From positions 434,001 to 498,000 of the forward strand of contig NZ_CAJYGQ010000006.1 of NCBI RefSeq assembly GCF_913773635.1: a DNA stretch of 64,000 bases, in the 5' to 3' direction. Shown here piece after piece: positions 49,706-58,548 of this stretch; the first letter of the stretch is position 1, and every line of letters begins with the position of its first letter. Both the position numbers and the translations under genes were made by a program. Below the pieces are notes generated by a model, which worked only from the letters and a program-made list of their open reading frames with translations, had not been told where the DNA came from and made no database searches. This stretch comes from an uncultured Mucilaginibacter sp. Its GTDB lineage: Bacteria; Bacteroidota; Bacteroidia; Sphingobacteriales; Sphingobacteriaceae.

Positions 49706-51088
49706 ATGAAACAACGATTATACATGGTATGCGCAATTCTGGTGTTGTTCATCGGATTGAATTCTTGTAAACAGGAATGGTTGGAAGCCAAACCTAATAA
49801 AGCTTTGGTTGTGCCTACAACAATTACAGACTATCAAGCGCTCCTGGATAATACAGGTGGTACAGGCGGTCTTAATATAAATCAACCCAGTATGGCAATG
49901 GTCGGTGATGGCGACTACTTTGTCAGTGATGCGACCTTCAATGCTTTAAGAACTTCTGCGGAAAAAGGCGCTTACACATGGGCACCAACCGACAGCTTCT
50001 ATGGCGGCTCAGTATCCGGTGAATGGCGGAATACCTATGCGCAGGTTTTACAAGCTAATATTGTTTTGGATGGGATCTCAAAACTCGCTATAGACCCTCA
50101 AAATCAAACCAACTTCAACAATGTCCGAGGATCGGCATTGTTTTTTCGGGCATTCTATTTCTTCAACTTATCGCAGCAATTTTGTAAGGTCTATGACGAT
50201 GTAAATTCTGAAAATGACCTTGGTTTGCCATTAAGGGTCTCTTCAAATGTCAATATTCAGGTAAACAGGGCGTCAGTCAGAGAGACGTACGATCAAATTA
50301 TAAATGACGTGTCTCAAGCGATCCCATTGCTGCCAGTGAATCCATTGTACCCGACAAGGCCATCTAAACCAGCTGCGTATGGCCTGTTGGCAAGAATTTA
50401 TTTATCGCAGGGAAAATACAAAACGGCAATGCTTTACGCAGATTCTTGTTTGCAGTTACAAAGTTCGTTGATGGATTATAATCAATTAAATTTAACCTTG
50501 GCAAGTCCTATACTTCGTTTTAATGCGGAAGTTATTTTTCACAGCCAACTAACAGGATTTTTATCGGCTAATCCACCAAATCTAATTGTTGACCCAACGC
50601 TTTTTGCCTCTTATTCGGCGAACGATCTTAGGAAAAACGTATTCTATCTCAACTCATCTGGCGTAAATACCTTAAGAACAAGTTACGCGGGCAATAGCTT
50701 CTTATTATTCGGCGGAATTGCTACTGACGAAATTTATTTGATCAGGGCAGAATGTTATGCCAGAGAAGGAAATATCAGTTCGGCAATGAATGATTTAAAT
50801 TTTCTGCTACGAAATCGGTGGAGAACCGGTACATATGTCAATCAAACGGCGGCAAGTGGTGACGTTGCATTGGCGATCATCTTAAATGAACGGCGAAAGG
50901 AACTAAGCTTCAGAAATTTAAGGTGGACAGATCTGCGGAGGCTAAATAAAGAAGTCCGATTTCAGATCACCTTAACAAGAACTGTCAACGGTCAGACATA
51001 CACATTGCCACCCAACGCCTCCAGATACGTCCTGCCAATTGATGACCAAGAGATCTTACTTGGTGGTCTACAGCAAAATCCAAGATAG
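49706..51088 (+). CDS. SusD-like substrate-binding lipoprotein (RagB/SusD)
   Basis: A 460-residue surface lipoprotein with signal and lipobox (ILVLFIGLNSCKQEW, Cys21). Typical SusD features are RGSALFFRAFYFFNLSQQF, ARIYLSQGKYKTAMLYADS, EIYLIRAECYAREGNISSAM and ILNERRKELSFRNLRWTDLR. It caps the SusC channel and selects the substrate. It is 13 bp after the SusC gene and 27 bp before the TlpA-like gene. Confidence 0.95.
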   Translation: MKQRLYMVCAILVLFIGLNSCKQEWLEAKPNKALVVPTTITDYQALLDNTGGTGGLNINQPSMAMVGDGDYFVSDATFNALRTSAEKGAYTWAPTDSFYGGSVSGEWRNTYAQVLQANIVLDGISKLAIDPQNQTNFNNVRGSALFFRAFYFFNLSQQFCKVYDDVNSENDLGLPLRVSSNVNIQVNRASVRETYDQIINDVSQAIPLLPVNPLYPTRPSKPAAYGLLARIYLSQGKYKTAMLYADSCLQLQSSLMDYNQLNLTLASPILRFNAEVIFHSQLTGFLSANPPNLIVDPTLFASYSANDLRKNVFYLNSSGVNTLRTSYAGNSFLLFGGIATDEIYLIRAECYAREGNISSAMNDLNFLLRNRWRTGTYVNQTAASGDVALAIILNERRKELSFRNLRWTDLRRLNKEVRFQITLTRTVNGQTYTLPPNASRYVLPIDDQEILLGGLQQNPR

Positions 51089-51115
51089 AATTAATTATCA
51101 TTTAAGTAAATAAGA

Positions 51116-52513
51116 ATGAAACCATTTTCACCTCATCATAAAATAATAAAATCTTTTAGCCTTTTCATCGCATTATGCTTATTAGGTGTTAATGTTAAAT
51201 CCCAGCCAAAAGAACTCGTGGCTAACGATAGTTTACCTGATATAAAAATTCACAGTATCGTTAACTATAAAAACTCAACCGCCAAAATATCTGACTTCAA
51301 GGGTAAGTTGTTGATCTTCGATTTTTGGGGTACCTTTTGTGCGCCTTGTGTCGCAATGTTTCCAAAGGCAGATTCCCTTGAAAAAATATTTGAGGGTAAA
51401 CTCAAATTCCTTCCGATAACTACAGAACCTAAAAACAAAGTAGTTGCATTTCTTAATAAAATGGAAAAGATCAGGCATGTTAGGCCAATATCGGTTGTTG
51501 AAGATACTGTTTTCACAAAGATGTTCCAAGTATCGACCTTACCACACTATGTTTGGGTCAACGAATTGGGTAAAGTAATTGGAACAACAGGCCCGGAGGA
51601 AATTAATGAAATAAATATCAATGCGCTCTTATCTGGGAAGCCAGCATCTTTTGAAAAAAGAATCACATCACCACGCAAGAAAATTGGATGGGAGAAATCA
51701 TTGTACGTGTTGAATCATAATTTTTTGCCGGGTGACGAAAATACGAAACAAGAGCCGATCAACAGGAATGACCTTATTTCTTATTCTATTGCAGGAAAAT
51801 ATATTCCCAATGTTGAAGGCAGGTTTTATTTCGACACAGCACATTTCGGAGCGATGAACGCATCAGTGAATATGTTGTATCGAATCTTTTATTCACTATC
51901 TTTTTACGACAGGCCCTTGCAGGGTGCGTTCGATTCAAAGAGAAACCACTTGTTCGAAGTACGCGATCAAAAACTGCTTAATCAGATAACAATACCAAGT
52001 GAAATTAAGGCTGGCACACAGGCGATGACAGAATGGATAAAAAAAAACAGTGTTAGCTATGAAATTGTATATCCCCCCGGTCTTAACTGGAAGCAAAAAA
52101 TGGCTTTGGTTAAGCAAGATCTTGACCGTTATTTCGCAAAACCTATGGGTTTTAAAGCGTATGTAGAAAAAAGGGAGGATAACGAGGTCGCGAAACTATT
52201 GAAAATCAATGATCGCTTTGAGTTGAAAACTGATGGTGAAGAACCGCTTGAACGACATGATAGGTTTTCATATATGCAAAAGAATATGCCTTTAAGCCAT
52301 TTTATAAGTATGTTGAACGGCTATTTTCTTCAGGATAAAAATGTTTATGCCTTAGATCAATCAGGATTCGAAAAAAATGTTGATCTGGAACTAACGTGCG
52401 ATATGACAAATTTTGAATCAATCAATACCGCTCTTCAAAAGTACGGTTTAAGGTTCGTCAAAGAACGAGCACCAATCGATGTATTAGTTTTCAAAGAAAC
52501 TTCAAAATTGTAA
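51116..52513 (+). CDS. TlpA-like thioredoxin-fold protein with TIGR03435-like tail
   Basis: A 465-residue exported protein. The signal sequence (residues 10-30) is followed by a thioredoxin domain with CAPC (Cys75, Cys78) in FDFWGTFCAPCVAMFP, typical of TlpA-type disulfide reductases. The last 120 residues (MPLSHFISMLNGYFLQDKNV, DLELTCDMTNFESINTALQ, RFVKERAPIDVLVF) resemble a domain of the TIGR03435 type found in some exported proteins of soil bacteria. It is the last gene of the sigma-FecR-SusCD operon and may keep thiols reduced for the cargo or for DUF6520. Confidence 0.85.
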   Translation: MKPFSPHHKIIKSFSLFIALCLLGVNVKSQPKELVANDSLPDIKIHSIVNYKNSTAKISDFKGKLLIFDFWGTFCAPCVAMFPKADSLEKIFEGKLKFLPITTEPKNKVVAFLNKMEKIRHVRPISVVEDTVFTKMFQVSTLPHYVWVNELGKVIGTTGPEEINEININALLSGKPASFEKRITSPRKKIGWEKSLYVLNHNFLPGDENTKQEPINRNDLISYSIAGKYIPNVEGRFYFDTAHFGAMNASVNMLYRIFYSLSFYDRPLQGAFDSKRNHLFEVRDQKLLNQITIPSEIKAGTQAMTEWIKKNSVSYEIVYPPGLNWKQKMALVKQDLDRYFAKPMGFKAYVEKREDNEVAKLLKINDRFELKTDGEEPLERHDRFSYMQKNMPLSHFISMLNGYFLQDKNVYALDQSGFEKNVDLELTCDMTNFESINTALQKYGLRFVKERAPIDVLVFKETSKL

Positions 52514-52517
52514 AAAA

Positions 52518-52541
52518 AAGGCAGGAGAAACTCCTGCCTTT
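52518..52541. terminator. Bidirectional terminator between the TlpA-like and DUF6520 genes
   Basis: AAAGGCAGGAG (52518-52528) and CTCCTGCCTTT (52531-52541) form a perfect 11-bp stem, flanked by A-runs on the left and T-rich DNA on the right, between convergent genes. Confidence 0.85.
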
Positions 52542-52545
52542 AAAA

Positions 52546-52908
52546 TTATTGACCGTTATAGTCGCCAAATGCTGCTGTGCCTTGTAATGACGGACTGCCT
52601 AAGCTGGCAGGCTCGTCATTATTTGAAGGAGCGGAGTCTGTTTGCCAGGTAACTGAGCAAATATTGTCAGGGTTGTCCAAACACTGCGCAGCCGTGGTGT
52701 TGTCACGGAAGATATAATGGCTCGGATCGCTGTCAACTGAAGAACCGGCGTTGGCTACTTTGCGGAAGTAATCTGCTGTCACGACCAGCTTTCCGTTGGG
52801 TAATTTGGAAACCTTATAAGCACTTTTTGGTGCGTTAGTAAATGAACTGAAGCCGATTGCCATAGCGCCTACCAACAGGCCTAAAGCGATTTGTTTAAAA
52901 TTTTTCAT
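52546..52908 (-). CDS. DUF6520-like small exported protein
   Basis: A 120-residue secreted protein. The signal sequence (residues 1-25, LGLLVGAMAIGFSSFTNA) is followed by a mature part with two cysteines 7 residues apart (CLDNPDNIC) that could form a disulfide, then a Ser/Asn/Pro-rich tail. DUF6520 proteins are common in Bacteroidetes next to MauE-like membrane proteins, as here (the two overlap by four bases). It is convergent with the SusCD operon. The function is unknown; a secreted factor handled by the TlpA/MauE pair is one idea. Confidence 0.75.
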   Translation of the reverse strand: MKNFKQIALGLLVGAMAIGFSSFTNAPKSAYKVSKLPNGKLVVTADYFRKVANAGSSVDSDPSHYIFRDNTTAAQCLDNPDNICSVTWQTDSAPSNNDEPASLGSPSLQGTAAFGDYNGQ

Positions 52909-53390
52909 TTTGTTAATATTTGATTTTCGTTTTTAGATGACATAAGCCAAAGTGCAAATCCTGCTAAACCCATGAAAAACAGGTTAAACCAAAGATGCTG
53001 TGTCCAGCTTAATTTTTCGATCACACCACCACAATGGCAAGGCAATTTCTTTTCAAAGATCATCGCGCTTATAATATAGCCAGTGAAGGAGAACATTAAC
53101 GTTAAAAAGGTGATAAATCCCCAGCTGACGGTTCTTGGAAAAAGAAGCAAAACAAAGGTAAAAATCTCGGATGCAGGCACGAACCAAGAGAGATATACCG
53201 CAAAGCCATTGATGATATGCACCTTTGACAGACCTTTTAGAAAGCGGTCGTGATCAACTATTTTGGCATGAGCGGTATAAAGAAAAAGAAACATACAAAT
53301 GAGTTTGATACCCATGATCAAGTGATCATGGTTCAGCTCTTTAAATCTAATACCGGTCTTATTGAGGGTAATGTTTTCCATAAACTGCAT
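52905..53390 (-). CDS. MauE/DoxX-family redox-associated membrane protein
   Basis: A 161-residue membrane protein with four helices (LICMFLFLYTAHAKIVDHDR, AVYLSWFVPASEIFTFVLLL, WGFITFLTLMFSFTGYIIS and LWFNLFFMGLAGFALWLM). The motif LPCHCGGVIEKLSWTQH has the CxC typical of MauE-like proteins in Bacteroidetes, thought to work in disulfide or redox chemistry at the membrane. It is coupled by ATGA to the DUF6520 gene and forms a two-gene leftward operon. The ATG three codons in is a possible alternative start. Confidence 0.85.
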   Translation of the reverse strand: MQFMENITLNKTGIRFKELNHDHLIMGIKLICMFLFLYTAHAKIVDHDRFLKGLSKVHIINGFAVYLSWFVPASEIFTFVLLLFPRTVSWGFITFLTLMFSFTGYIISAMIFEKKLPCHCGGVIEKLSWTQHLWFNLFFMGLAGFALWLMSSKNENQILTK

Positions 53391-53733
53391 TGTGATGTTT
53401 AAACTTAGTAGCGTCTGCTACTGGCAGGTACGTATCCCGCAGTTTTAATAAAATACTCTTTGTCACTAACACCCTTCCTGTTTTGTATTATTTCGAGCGA
53501 AATAAGTGGTTAAAAAATCAGTTTGTTGTCACATCAAAATAACGACAACTATGAATTTCAAAACAGTAGTGATATGGTAGCCACTTTGCAGGCGGATTTT
53601 TAATAAATTTTTATAACTACAAGACCATATCCACTTAATTAACTATTGATTTAATATATTAATGTAGAAAAACCGTTTACATTTTATTCATTGGAACGCT
53701 ACCCTAAACCCTCATATTTTAACTAATTATATA
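53391..53733. other. Gene-free promoter region of about 340 bp
   Basis: No gene is seen. Two short perfect inverted repeats stand out: AGTAGC-gtct-GCTACT at 53407-53422 and GTTGTC/GACAAC around 53526-53550. The rest (53580-53733) is very AT-rich. It may hold the promoter of the MauE-DUF6520 operon and separates the cargo from the mob genes. Confidence 0.4.
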
Positions 53734-55668
53734 TCAACAATTTTGAGTAATAGCCATCAATATGTTTTTGATGTCCATTTTTATTTGCTGGTAGTTCATA
53801 TGAACCTCTTCCAAAGACACTTTTCGCACATCTGGAATATTTTCATAAGCCTCTTCTTCTTTCTTCAAGGCTGCGTGATCATTTTGTATTTCATTATGAA
53901 AAGTTTTTAGCTCAATCTTATTGGTTGGGTCATCTGCTACCATTCCAACAAACTCACCGGAAGACAAGCCTGCGATCTTTGATGATGGAATTGCATAATC
54001 TAATTGAACAGACTTACTTACCGAAGTGTCTGAACTATTGACCGATACACTTTCCTTTTGTTGGTTAATTTTTCCAAATCGTTCTGATAGCTGTTTGGCC
54101 GTATCGCCAGTAACCTGGCCAAAAATGATGTTACCTACAATATTCATGATCACCTCGGCCTGATCACGTCCATAATCTTTTTTTAGTTGACTGTAATCTT
54201 GCACAGCAAGCGTAACGGCAACTTTATTCGACCTCGCGGTAGCGATCAAATTATCTATACCATTAAAGTAAATGGTCGGGAACTCATCGAAGATCATGCT
54301 GCATTTCTGCTGGTTCTTTCGATTCACCAATTTGTTGATCCTGTTCACATAAAGGGATAATACAGCGCCATTTACCTGCGACTTTTGTGGATTATTAGCC
54401 AGGCATACAATTTTAGGTTCTTTTGGATTATTGATGTCTAAAGAAAAATCATTGCCGCTTAGCACGTAATATAATTGTGGTGATGATAACCTCGCCAGGC
54501 TAATTTTTGCGCTGGCTACCTGTCCTTCCAATTGTTCGAAAGCCTCATTGCGCCAGGCGGAAATAAAAGGATTGATCAGTACCTCTATTTCCGGTTCCTG
54601 TAGAAGCACCTGAAAAAGTTCCTTGTAATCTGCTTGCGCCAATTCAATAACATGTGGTAATGTACAGTACCTACCGTTCTCATATTTTTTTAAAAACCAC
54701 ATGATGGCCGTAACAAAGTTGATTGGTGATTCCACAAAGAAATCCCCTTGTTTTTTTATCCATTCCCGGTTAAGGCCAAGCATGATCGTCCTGCTGGAGT
54801 CTATGGCATCGGTAATATCGACCATTGTGTGCGGCTCCAATGGATTTGAACGGTGCATGATCTGTTCCAAGTTGATCACATATAAGGTCGGTTTAACTGG
54901 GTAGAGATGCCCATATTTGCGCAGAGCATTAAATACGATCTTAGACAGGTCATCGTATTTAAAATCATAGACCAGCATGGTAAAAGCTTTTTTGATATGC
55001 TGGGTAATAATATGTCGAATTACAAAATACGATTTACCAGAACCGGGGCTACCGCCAACTAAAGTCCCCCTGAAAGGATTGATAATATTTACCCAACTAT
55101 TATAAGTTTTACTGCGGAACTGATACTGGGCCGGTAGATTAACTGAAAACTCATTTTCTAACAGGCGCTGCTCTTGAGGGAACGACTCATTGTATTTATT
55201 GAATATATCTTTATCTAAAGCCAACTTCAGTTTCCTAAAAGCCTTACTAACACCTTTCATCAAAATCAAGTAACCTAAACAGGTAAACCCTACATATAAT
55301 AAACTGACTGTTATGATTTTATATGGCAACTTTAGAAATATCCAACTGAAAAAATAGATCACGAGACCGACCATGGTATACCCTACGATCTCTCTGGTCG
55401 TTATTTTTTCATCCTTTTTTCCTTTTGTACCGATCAACGAAACTAAAAGCAGGAAGAGCGCAAAAGATTTTGCCAACAAGATGCTTTTAAAAACCTGCAT
55501 AGTAGATAGTGGTCGAAGCACCTGATCTATGATTGGCTTTGTCAGGGCCATTTGTTGAAATGCAGCATAACACCTTAAATAGAAATGCAGAATTAAAACA
55601 GCTATACTTAGTAGCCTTGTAAAATCCATGATCTTACGTAAGGCTTGTTCATTTTCGCCTGTTTGCAT
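53734..55668 (-). CDS. mobC: Type IV coupling protein (VirD4/TraD-like ATPase, MobC of Bacteroidetes)
   Basis: A 644-residue coupling ATPase that brings the relaxase-DNA complex to the channel. The N-terminal membrane region has several helices (SIAVLILHFYL, SILLAKSFALFLLLVSLIG, IVGYTMVGLVIYFFSWIFL). The Walker A motif GGSPGSGKS lies at 205-213, and Walker B is SMIFDEFPTIYF. FRGTLVGGSPGSGKSYFVIR, LVYDFKYDDL and FGQVTGDTAKQLSERFG are typical. The relaxase gene ends 10 bp upstream on the same strand. Confidence 0.93.
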   Translation of the reverse strand: MQTGENEQALRKIMDFTRLLSIAVLILHFYLRCYAAFQQMALTKPIIDQVLRPLSTMQVFKSILLAKSFALFLLLVSLIGTKGKKDEKITTREIVGYTMVGLVIYFFSWIFLKLPYKIITVSLLYVGFTCLGYLILMKGVSKAFRKLKLALDKDIFNKYNESFPQEQRLLENEFSVNLPAQYQFRSKTYNSWVNIINPFRGTLVGGSPGSGKSYFVIRHIITQHIKKAFTMLVYDFKYDDLSKIVFNALRKYGHLYPVKPTLYVINLEQIMHRSNPLEPHTMVDITDAIDSSRTIMLGLNREWIKKQGDFFVESPINFVTAIMWFLKKYENGRYCTLPHVIELAQADYKELFQVLLQEPEIEVLINPFISAWRNEAFEQLEGQVASAKISLARLSSPQLYYVLSGNDFSLDINNPKEPKIVCLANNPQKSQVNGAVLSLYVNRINKLVNRKNQQKCSMIFDEFPTIYFNGIDNLIATARSNKVAVTLAVQDYSQLKKDYGRDQAEVIMNIVGNIIFGQVTGDTAKQLSERFGKINQQKESVSVNSSDTSVSKSVQLDYAIPSSKIAGLSSGEFVGMVADDPTNKIELKTFHNEIQNDHAALKKEEEAYENIPDVRKVSLEEVHMNYQQIKMDIKNILMAITQNC

Positions 55669-55678
55669 AAAATATGAT

Positions 55679-56929
55679 TTATAGATTTTGACCAGGCCGC
55701 TTTTTGCGGCGTTTCTTTTGATTTAATTTTTGAAATGCAGATTGATCCTGATATTCTTCGTGAAACAGGCTTTCAAAAAAAGTATTATGATTCTCAACTG
55801 CCCTTTCCGATGAGACATGCTGAACCTTATCAAATGGCTTACTCTTAATGTAATTGTTCGTATTAGTTGAAACGACCGATTTCTCATTACCTAATTTTGC
55901 GGATAGCATGCCAGCACTATAAGCTTTGCCAAGGTCACTACCGTTAAACACTGTTTTTGCCCTGTGATCGATAAATGTAATGCCGTATAAGCGACCTTCA
56001 TCATTACGCCTCAAGACAACATCGATCATTTGCCTTTTGAGCTTATTTTGAAAATCATTCATAGTTAGCGATCTGCTAAGGGCACCGTCAATTGTTTTTG
56101 TTAAATCTGGTTTACTTATTTTCCTTATGGCTGCATTAAGTTTAAACCGATCATTAAGATTATTCATTGTAGGCTTTCCATAAATACTACTTGCCTTGAT
56201 AGGTACCCCTGTTTTTTGTCCATTAGCGTCAATGACCCAATAAATCAATCCGTTTTTGGCAAACATTCGGGAATCTTTGGAGCCACGGTCCGCAGTGATA
56301 TTAAATTGATTAAGTAAGGCATTGAACTCGGGAACACTGGTAAATTTATATGCGCGAATAATTTCGTTTACCACATTGGTGATCGCTCGTTTAGTATCAG
56401 TTTTACCATAAGCAACCTGATCCAGTGATATAGGGCTTATCACTTGACTCGATTGCTTCTGGTCTTCGGCTTTAATGAGGTTAAAAGTTTGCTCTACATT
56501 TTTGCGCGATTCTTCAGAAGCTTTATTTGCCAATAAGTGAAAGCTAATTCTTTCCCCATCAGGTTTAATATTTGTCGTAACTATATGAAGGTGGGGATGC
56601 CCGGCATCATTATGCTGGTAAACTAAATAAGGCTGCCCGCCAAAGCCCAAGCCTTCCATGTAATCATCTGCGATCTGCTGAAGTAGAATTTTGTCTAAAA
56701 CTTCGCCAACTGCAAAATTTAATGATACATGCAACGTGTTGACCTGCGTCCGTTCGTTACGATCTGTTAGGTCTGTTAAGCGATTAAGTTTATCACTAAA
56801 AGATAAACTTTTCGGTTCTTTCAGATACCCTTGTGCCATGATCAATTCGGCTTTACCCAAACGCACCTTATGCTCATTGTAATTTATTGCGCCGATGATA
56901 CTTCTTCCGGTTTTAATTTTTGCGACCAT
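55679..56929 (-). CDS. mobB: Relaxase/mobilization nuclease (MobB-type)
   Basis: A 416-residue relaxase. Motif I has Tyr17 in AIGYNEHK-like GAINYNEHK, the likely nicking residue, and motif III is HNDAGHPHLHIV, the three-His metal site. The preceding NTLHVSLNFAVGE and GQPYLVYQH fit the MobA/VirD2 superfamily in Bacteroidetes. The C-terminus is basic (QKKRRKKRP). It overlaps the accessory RHH gene by 46 bp and is followed by the coupling protein gene. Confidence 0.93.
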   Translation of the reverse strand: MVAKIKTGRSIIGAINYNEHKVRLGKAELIMAQGYLKEPKSLSFSDKLNRLTDLTDRNERTQVNTLHVSLNFAVGEVLDKILLQQIADDYMEGLGFGGQPYLVYQHNDAGHPHLHIVTTNIKPDGERISFHLLANKASEESRKNVEQTFNLIKAEDQKQSSQVISPISLDQVAYGKTDTKRAITNVVNEIIRAYKFTSVPEFNALLNQFNITADRGSKDSRMFAKNGLIYWVIDANGQKTGVPIKASSIYGKPTMNNLNDRFKLNAAIRKISKPDLTKTIDGALSRSLTMNDFQNKLKRQMIDVVLRRNDEGRLYGITFIDHRAKTVFNGSDLGKAYSAGMLSAKLGNEKSVVSTNTNNYIKSKPFDKVQHVSSERAVENHNTFFESLFHEEYQDQSAFQKLNQKKRRKKRPGQNL

Positions 56930-57306
56930 AGTTCTGAAAAGTTTTGCATCCGGTCTTTGATATGATTAATGGCGTGGTCAACTTTGGAACCGATTATTGA
57001 AAGTAAACTCATCCATAACCGATTATCTGCCGTGCCGTGGGCAGCATTAATTTGACGTACAGCTTGATTCAAATTATTCCCGATAGCACTGAGTTCCCGC
57101 CTTAATAAAGCAAGCTCTTCCAACATTTCGTCCATCGATTTATTTCTATAATTTACCGTAACTGGTTTCTCTAATAAAACAGACCTGATGTACTCGCTCA
57201 TTTTGCGGAACCGGGTCTTTTTAAACCTGCGATCTATCATTAAATACTCTTCAGGTTTAAATCGAGTAGTGACCTTTCTGTCACGATTTTCCTCTTCATG
57301 TTCCAT
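56884..57306 (-). CDS. mobA: Ribbon-helix-helix mobilization accessory protein (MobA-type)
   Basis: A 140-residue relaxosome protein. The N-terminal half is a ribbon-helix-helix domain (VTTRFKPEEYLMIDRRF, FRKMSEYIRSVLLEKPV), and the centre has LLRRELSAIGNNLNQAVRQI, the signature of MobC/MobA accessory proteins. It probably binds oriT, which may lie just upstream (57323-57412). It is the first gene of the mob set. Confidence 0.9.
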   Translation of the reverse strand: MEHEEENRDRKVTTRFKPEEYLMIDRRFKKTRFRKMSEYIRSVLLEKPVTVNYRNKSMDEMLEELALLRRELSAIGNNLNQAVRQINAAHGTADNRLWMSLLSIIGSKVDHAINHIKDRMQNFSELWSQKLKPEEVSSAQ

Positions 57307-57322
57307 AGATCAAATCATTTTT

Positions 57323-57412
57323 AAAATCCGACTTCGGAGGATTTTTAGAATCCCCGCACCGACTTTGGAGGGAAAGGGCAAGATCCGTTTGTCCGACAAA
57401 CGTTTATCTTGC
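57323..57412. other. oriT-like region upstream of the mob genes
   Basis: Two inverted repeats stand directly before mobA: AAAATCC/GGATTTT (57323-57329 with 57339-57345), and a two-part hairpin GCAAGAT, CGTTTGTC, C, GACAAACG, ATCTTGC (57378-57412) with an 8-bp and a 7-bp stem. There is no T-run for a terminator. Position and structure suit a transfer origin recognised by the RHH protein and relaxase; the nick site is not identified. Confidence 0.5.
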
Positions 57413-57479
57413 TGATTGCTGAAAAATGCAATCTCGTCCTCACAAAGTCCTCGATTCGGATTTGTTTAACCTCATTCAT

Positions 57480-57800
57480 TTAATACGAATCACTATAAAA
57501 TAGCGACTGCCTTAACCTGCGTTTTTCTTCCTGTCGATAATTAAATATCCACTCAGTTGCGCAAACTTTCCAATTGTAGATAATGCCACCGGTAGGCGTT
57601 TTCCAACTCCGAAGCTGATGCTCATTAAAGAACTTTTCAGCCAATTCGGCTTCCCCTTTTTGGTCAAAATAGATTAGTAAAACAACCTGATCTGGCGGCA
57701 TAGTTGTACCCAAACCATCATGAACCTGCATAGGATTTTGACCGCATTTTCTGACTTCTTTTGACTGCCTGGGAATGGTACGTTTAGCTTTCCGTTTCAT
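57480..57800 (-). CDS. Hypothetical ICE protein, 106 aa
   Basis: A 106-residue basic protein (MKRKAKRTIPRQSKEVRKCG, then PPDQVVLLIYFDQKGEAELAEKF, GGIIYNWKVCATEWIFNYR). The first 30 residues are disordered and positive; the rest looks like a small alpha-beta domain. No family is recognised. It overlaps the helix-turn-helix gene by four bases and is probably its operon partner, upstream of the oriT-like region. Confidence 0.6.
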   Translation of the reverse strand: MKRKAKRTIPRQSKEVRKCGQNPMQVHDGLGTTMPPDQVVLLIYFDQKGEAELAEKFFNEHQLRSWKTPTGGIIYNWKVCATEWIFNYRQEEKRRLRQSLFYSDSY

Positions 57801-58126
57801 GCCAAATTCATCTGGTCATTCAACTTGCCTGAAGCCATCAGTTTTTCAATTTCATCGGAATTGTAATAGGTTATACCTCCCAGTTTTTTGAAGGGAATCA
57901 AACCCTTATCCCTGAGATATTGTAGTTTGCTTTCAGAAAGCCGAAGCATTTTTTTGATCTCGAATGCTTTTAGCCAGTGATGACCAGGCATGCCCGATTG
58001 TTCTTTGAGCAACTTTTTTATATCAATAATGAGTTGCTGTTTAAAATCGATCAGGTCCTGGACTGTGATTAATTGATCGCGGTTAACTTTAGGAAAGTCA
58101 TTTTGATTTTCATTATGATTTGCCAT
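57797..58126 (-). CDS. Excisionase-like helix-turn-helix protein
   Basis: A 109-residue protein. The C-terminal half is a MerR-type/excisionase helix-turn-helix (KAFEIKKMLRLSESKLQYLR, DKGLIPFKKLGGITYYNSDE, IEKLMASGK), a form very common in Bacteroidetes ICEs; the N-terminal half is helical (ITVQDLIDFKQQLIIDIKKL). It may direct excision or control of the element. The conserved 25-bp motif lies 50 bp upstream (58176-58200). Confidence 0.8.
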   Translation of the reverse strand: MANHNENQNDFPKVNRDQLITVQDLIDFKQQLIIDIKKLLKEQSGMPGHHWLKAFEIKKMLRLSESKLQYLRDKGLIPFKKLGGITYYNSDEIEKLMASGKLNDQMNLA

Positions 58127-58175
58127 AGCTTAAAATTTAGCATAGCAAATTTGGGAAAGAGAAAAATCAAAAAAA

Positions 58176-58200
58176 CACACCTCATGTAGGAGGTAGGTAT
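58176..58200. promoter_or_regulatory. 25-bp shared regulatory motif, mob/excisionase operon copy
   Basis: Starts CACACCT and ends GAGGTAGGTAT; 20 of 25 positions match the copy at 36059-36083. It is located 50 bp upstream of the leftward excisionase-like gene and just left of the divergent defence operon. Confidence 0.6.
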
Positions 58201-58263
58201 TTTATTTAATATGATCCGAGCAATACAATTAGTATTTTAGCATAATATCTTTTAAAACACAAC

Positions 58264-58521
58264 ATGGGTTGTAGATTTATTTTTAATACAAACGCTGATC
58301 CTCTTGCTTTATATAACTGGGCAATAACCGAAGCTTCTACATATAATGTTAATTATTCTGGAACTCAAAGTGACGGAAGTTTTTCCTTTAACTTTATGGG
58401 GGGCACTTTTAATGGCAAATATTCCGTCATCGGGAAAAAAATAGAAATATACATTTCAAAAAAACCCATCATTGTGCCATGTGGATTAATAGAGGCATTT
58501 CTAAAAAAACATATAACTTAG
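58264..58521 (+). CDS. Hypothetical 85-aa protein at the head of the GTPase system operon
   Basis: An 85-residue protein not recognised. It is strand-rich (MGCRFIFNTNADPLALYNWA, SGTQSDGSFSFNFMGGTFNG, KYSVIGKKIEIYISKKPIIV) and ends in a helix with IEAFLKKHI. It precedes the SEFIR gene by 27 bp on the same strand, so it is likely the first gene of the operon and may be a regulator, sensor or inhibitor of it. The AT-rich DNA upstream (58201-58263) would hold the promoter. Confidence 0.6.
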   Translation: MGCRFIFNTNADPLALYNWAITEASTYNVNYSGTQSDGSFSFNFMGGTFNGKYSVIGKKIEIYISKKPIIVPCGLIEAFLKKHIT

Positions 58522-58548
58522 TAGTAAAAACTTAATCCTTATTATTTG

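Noticed and set aside
52546..52908. DUF6520 protein as a second RiPP precursor
   Set aside because: It has a normal Sec signal peptide and a DUF6520 build, and lies in an operon with MauE, not with the dehydratase.
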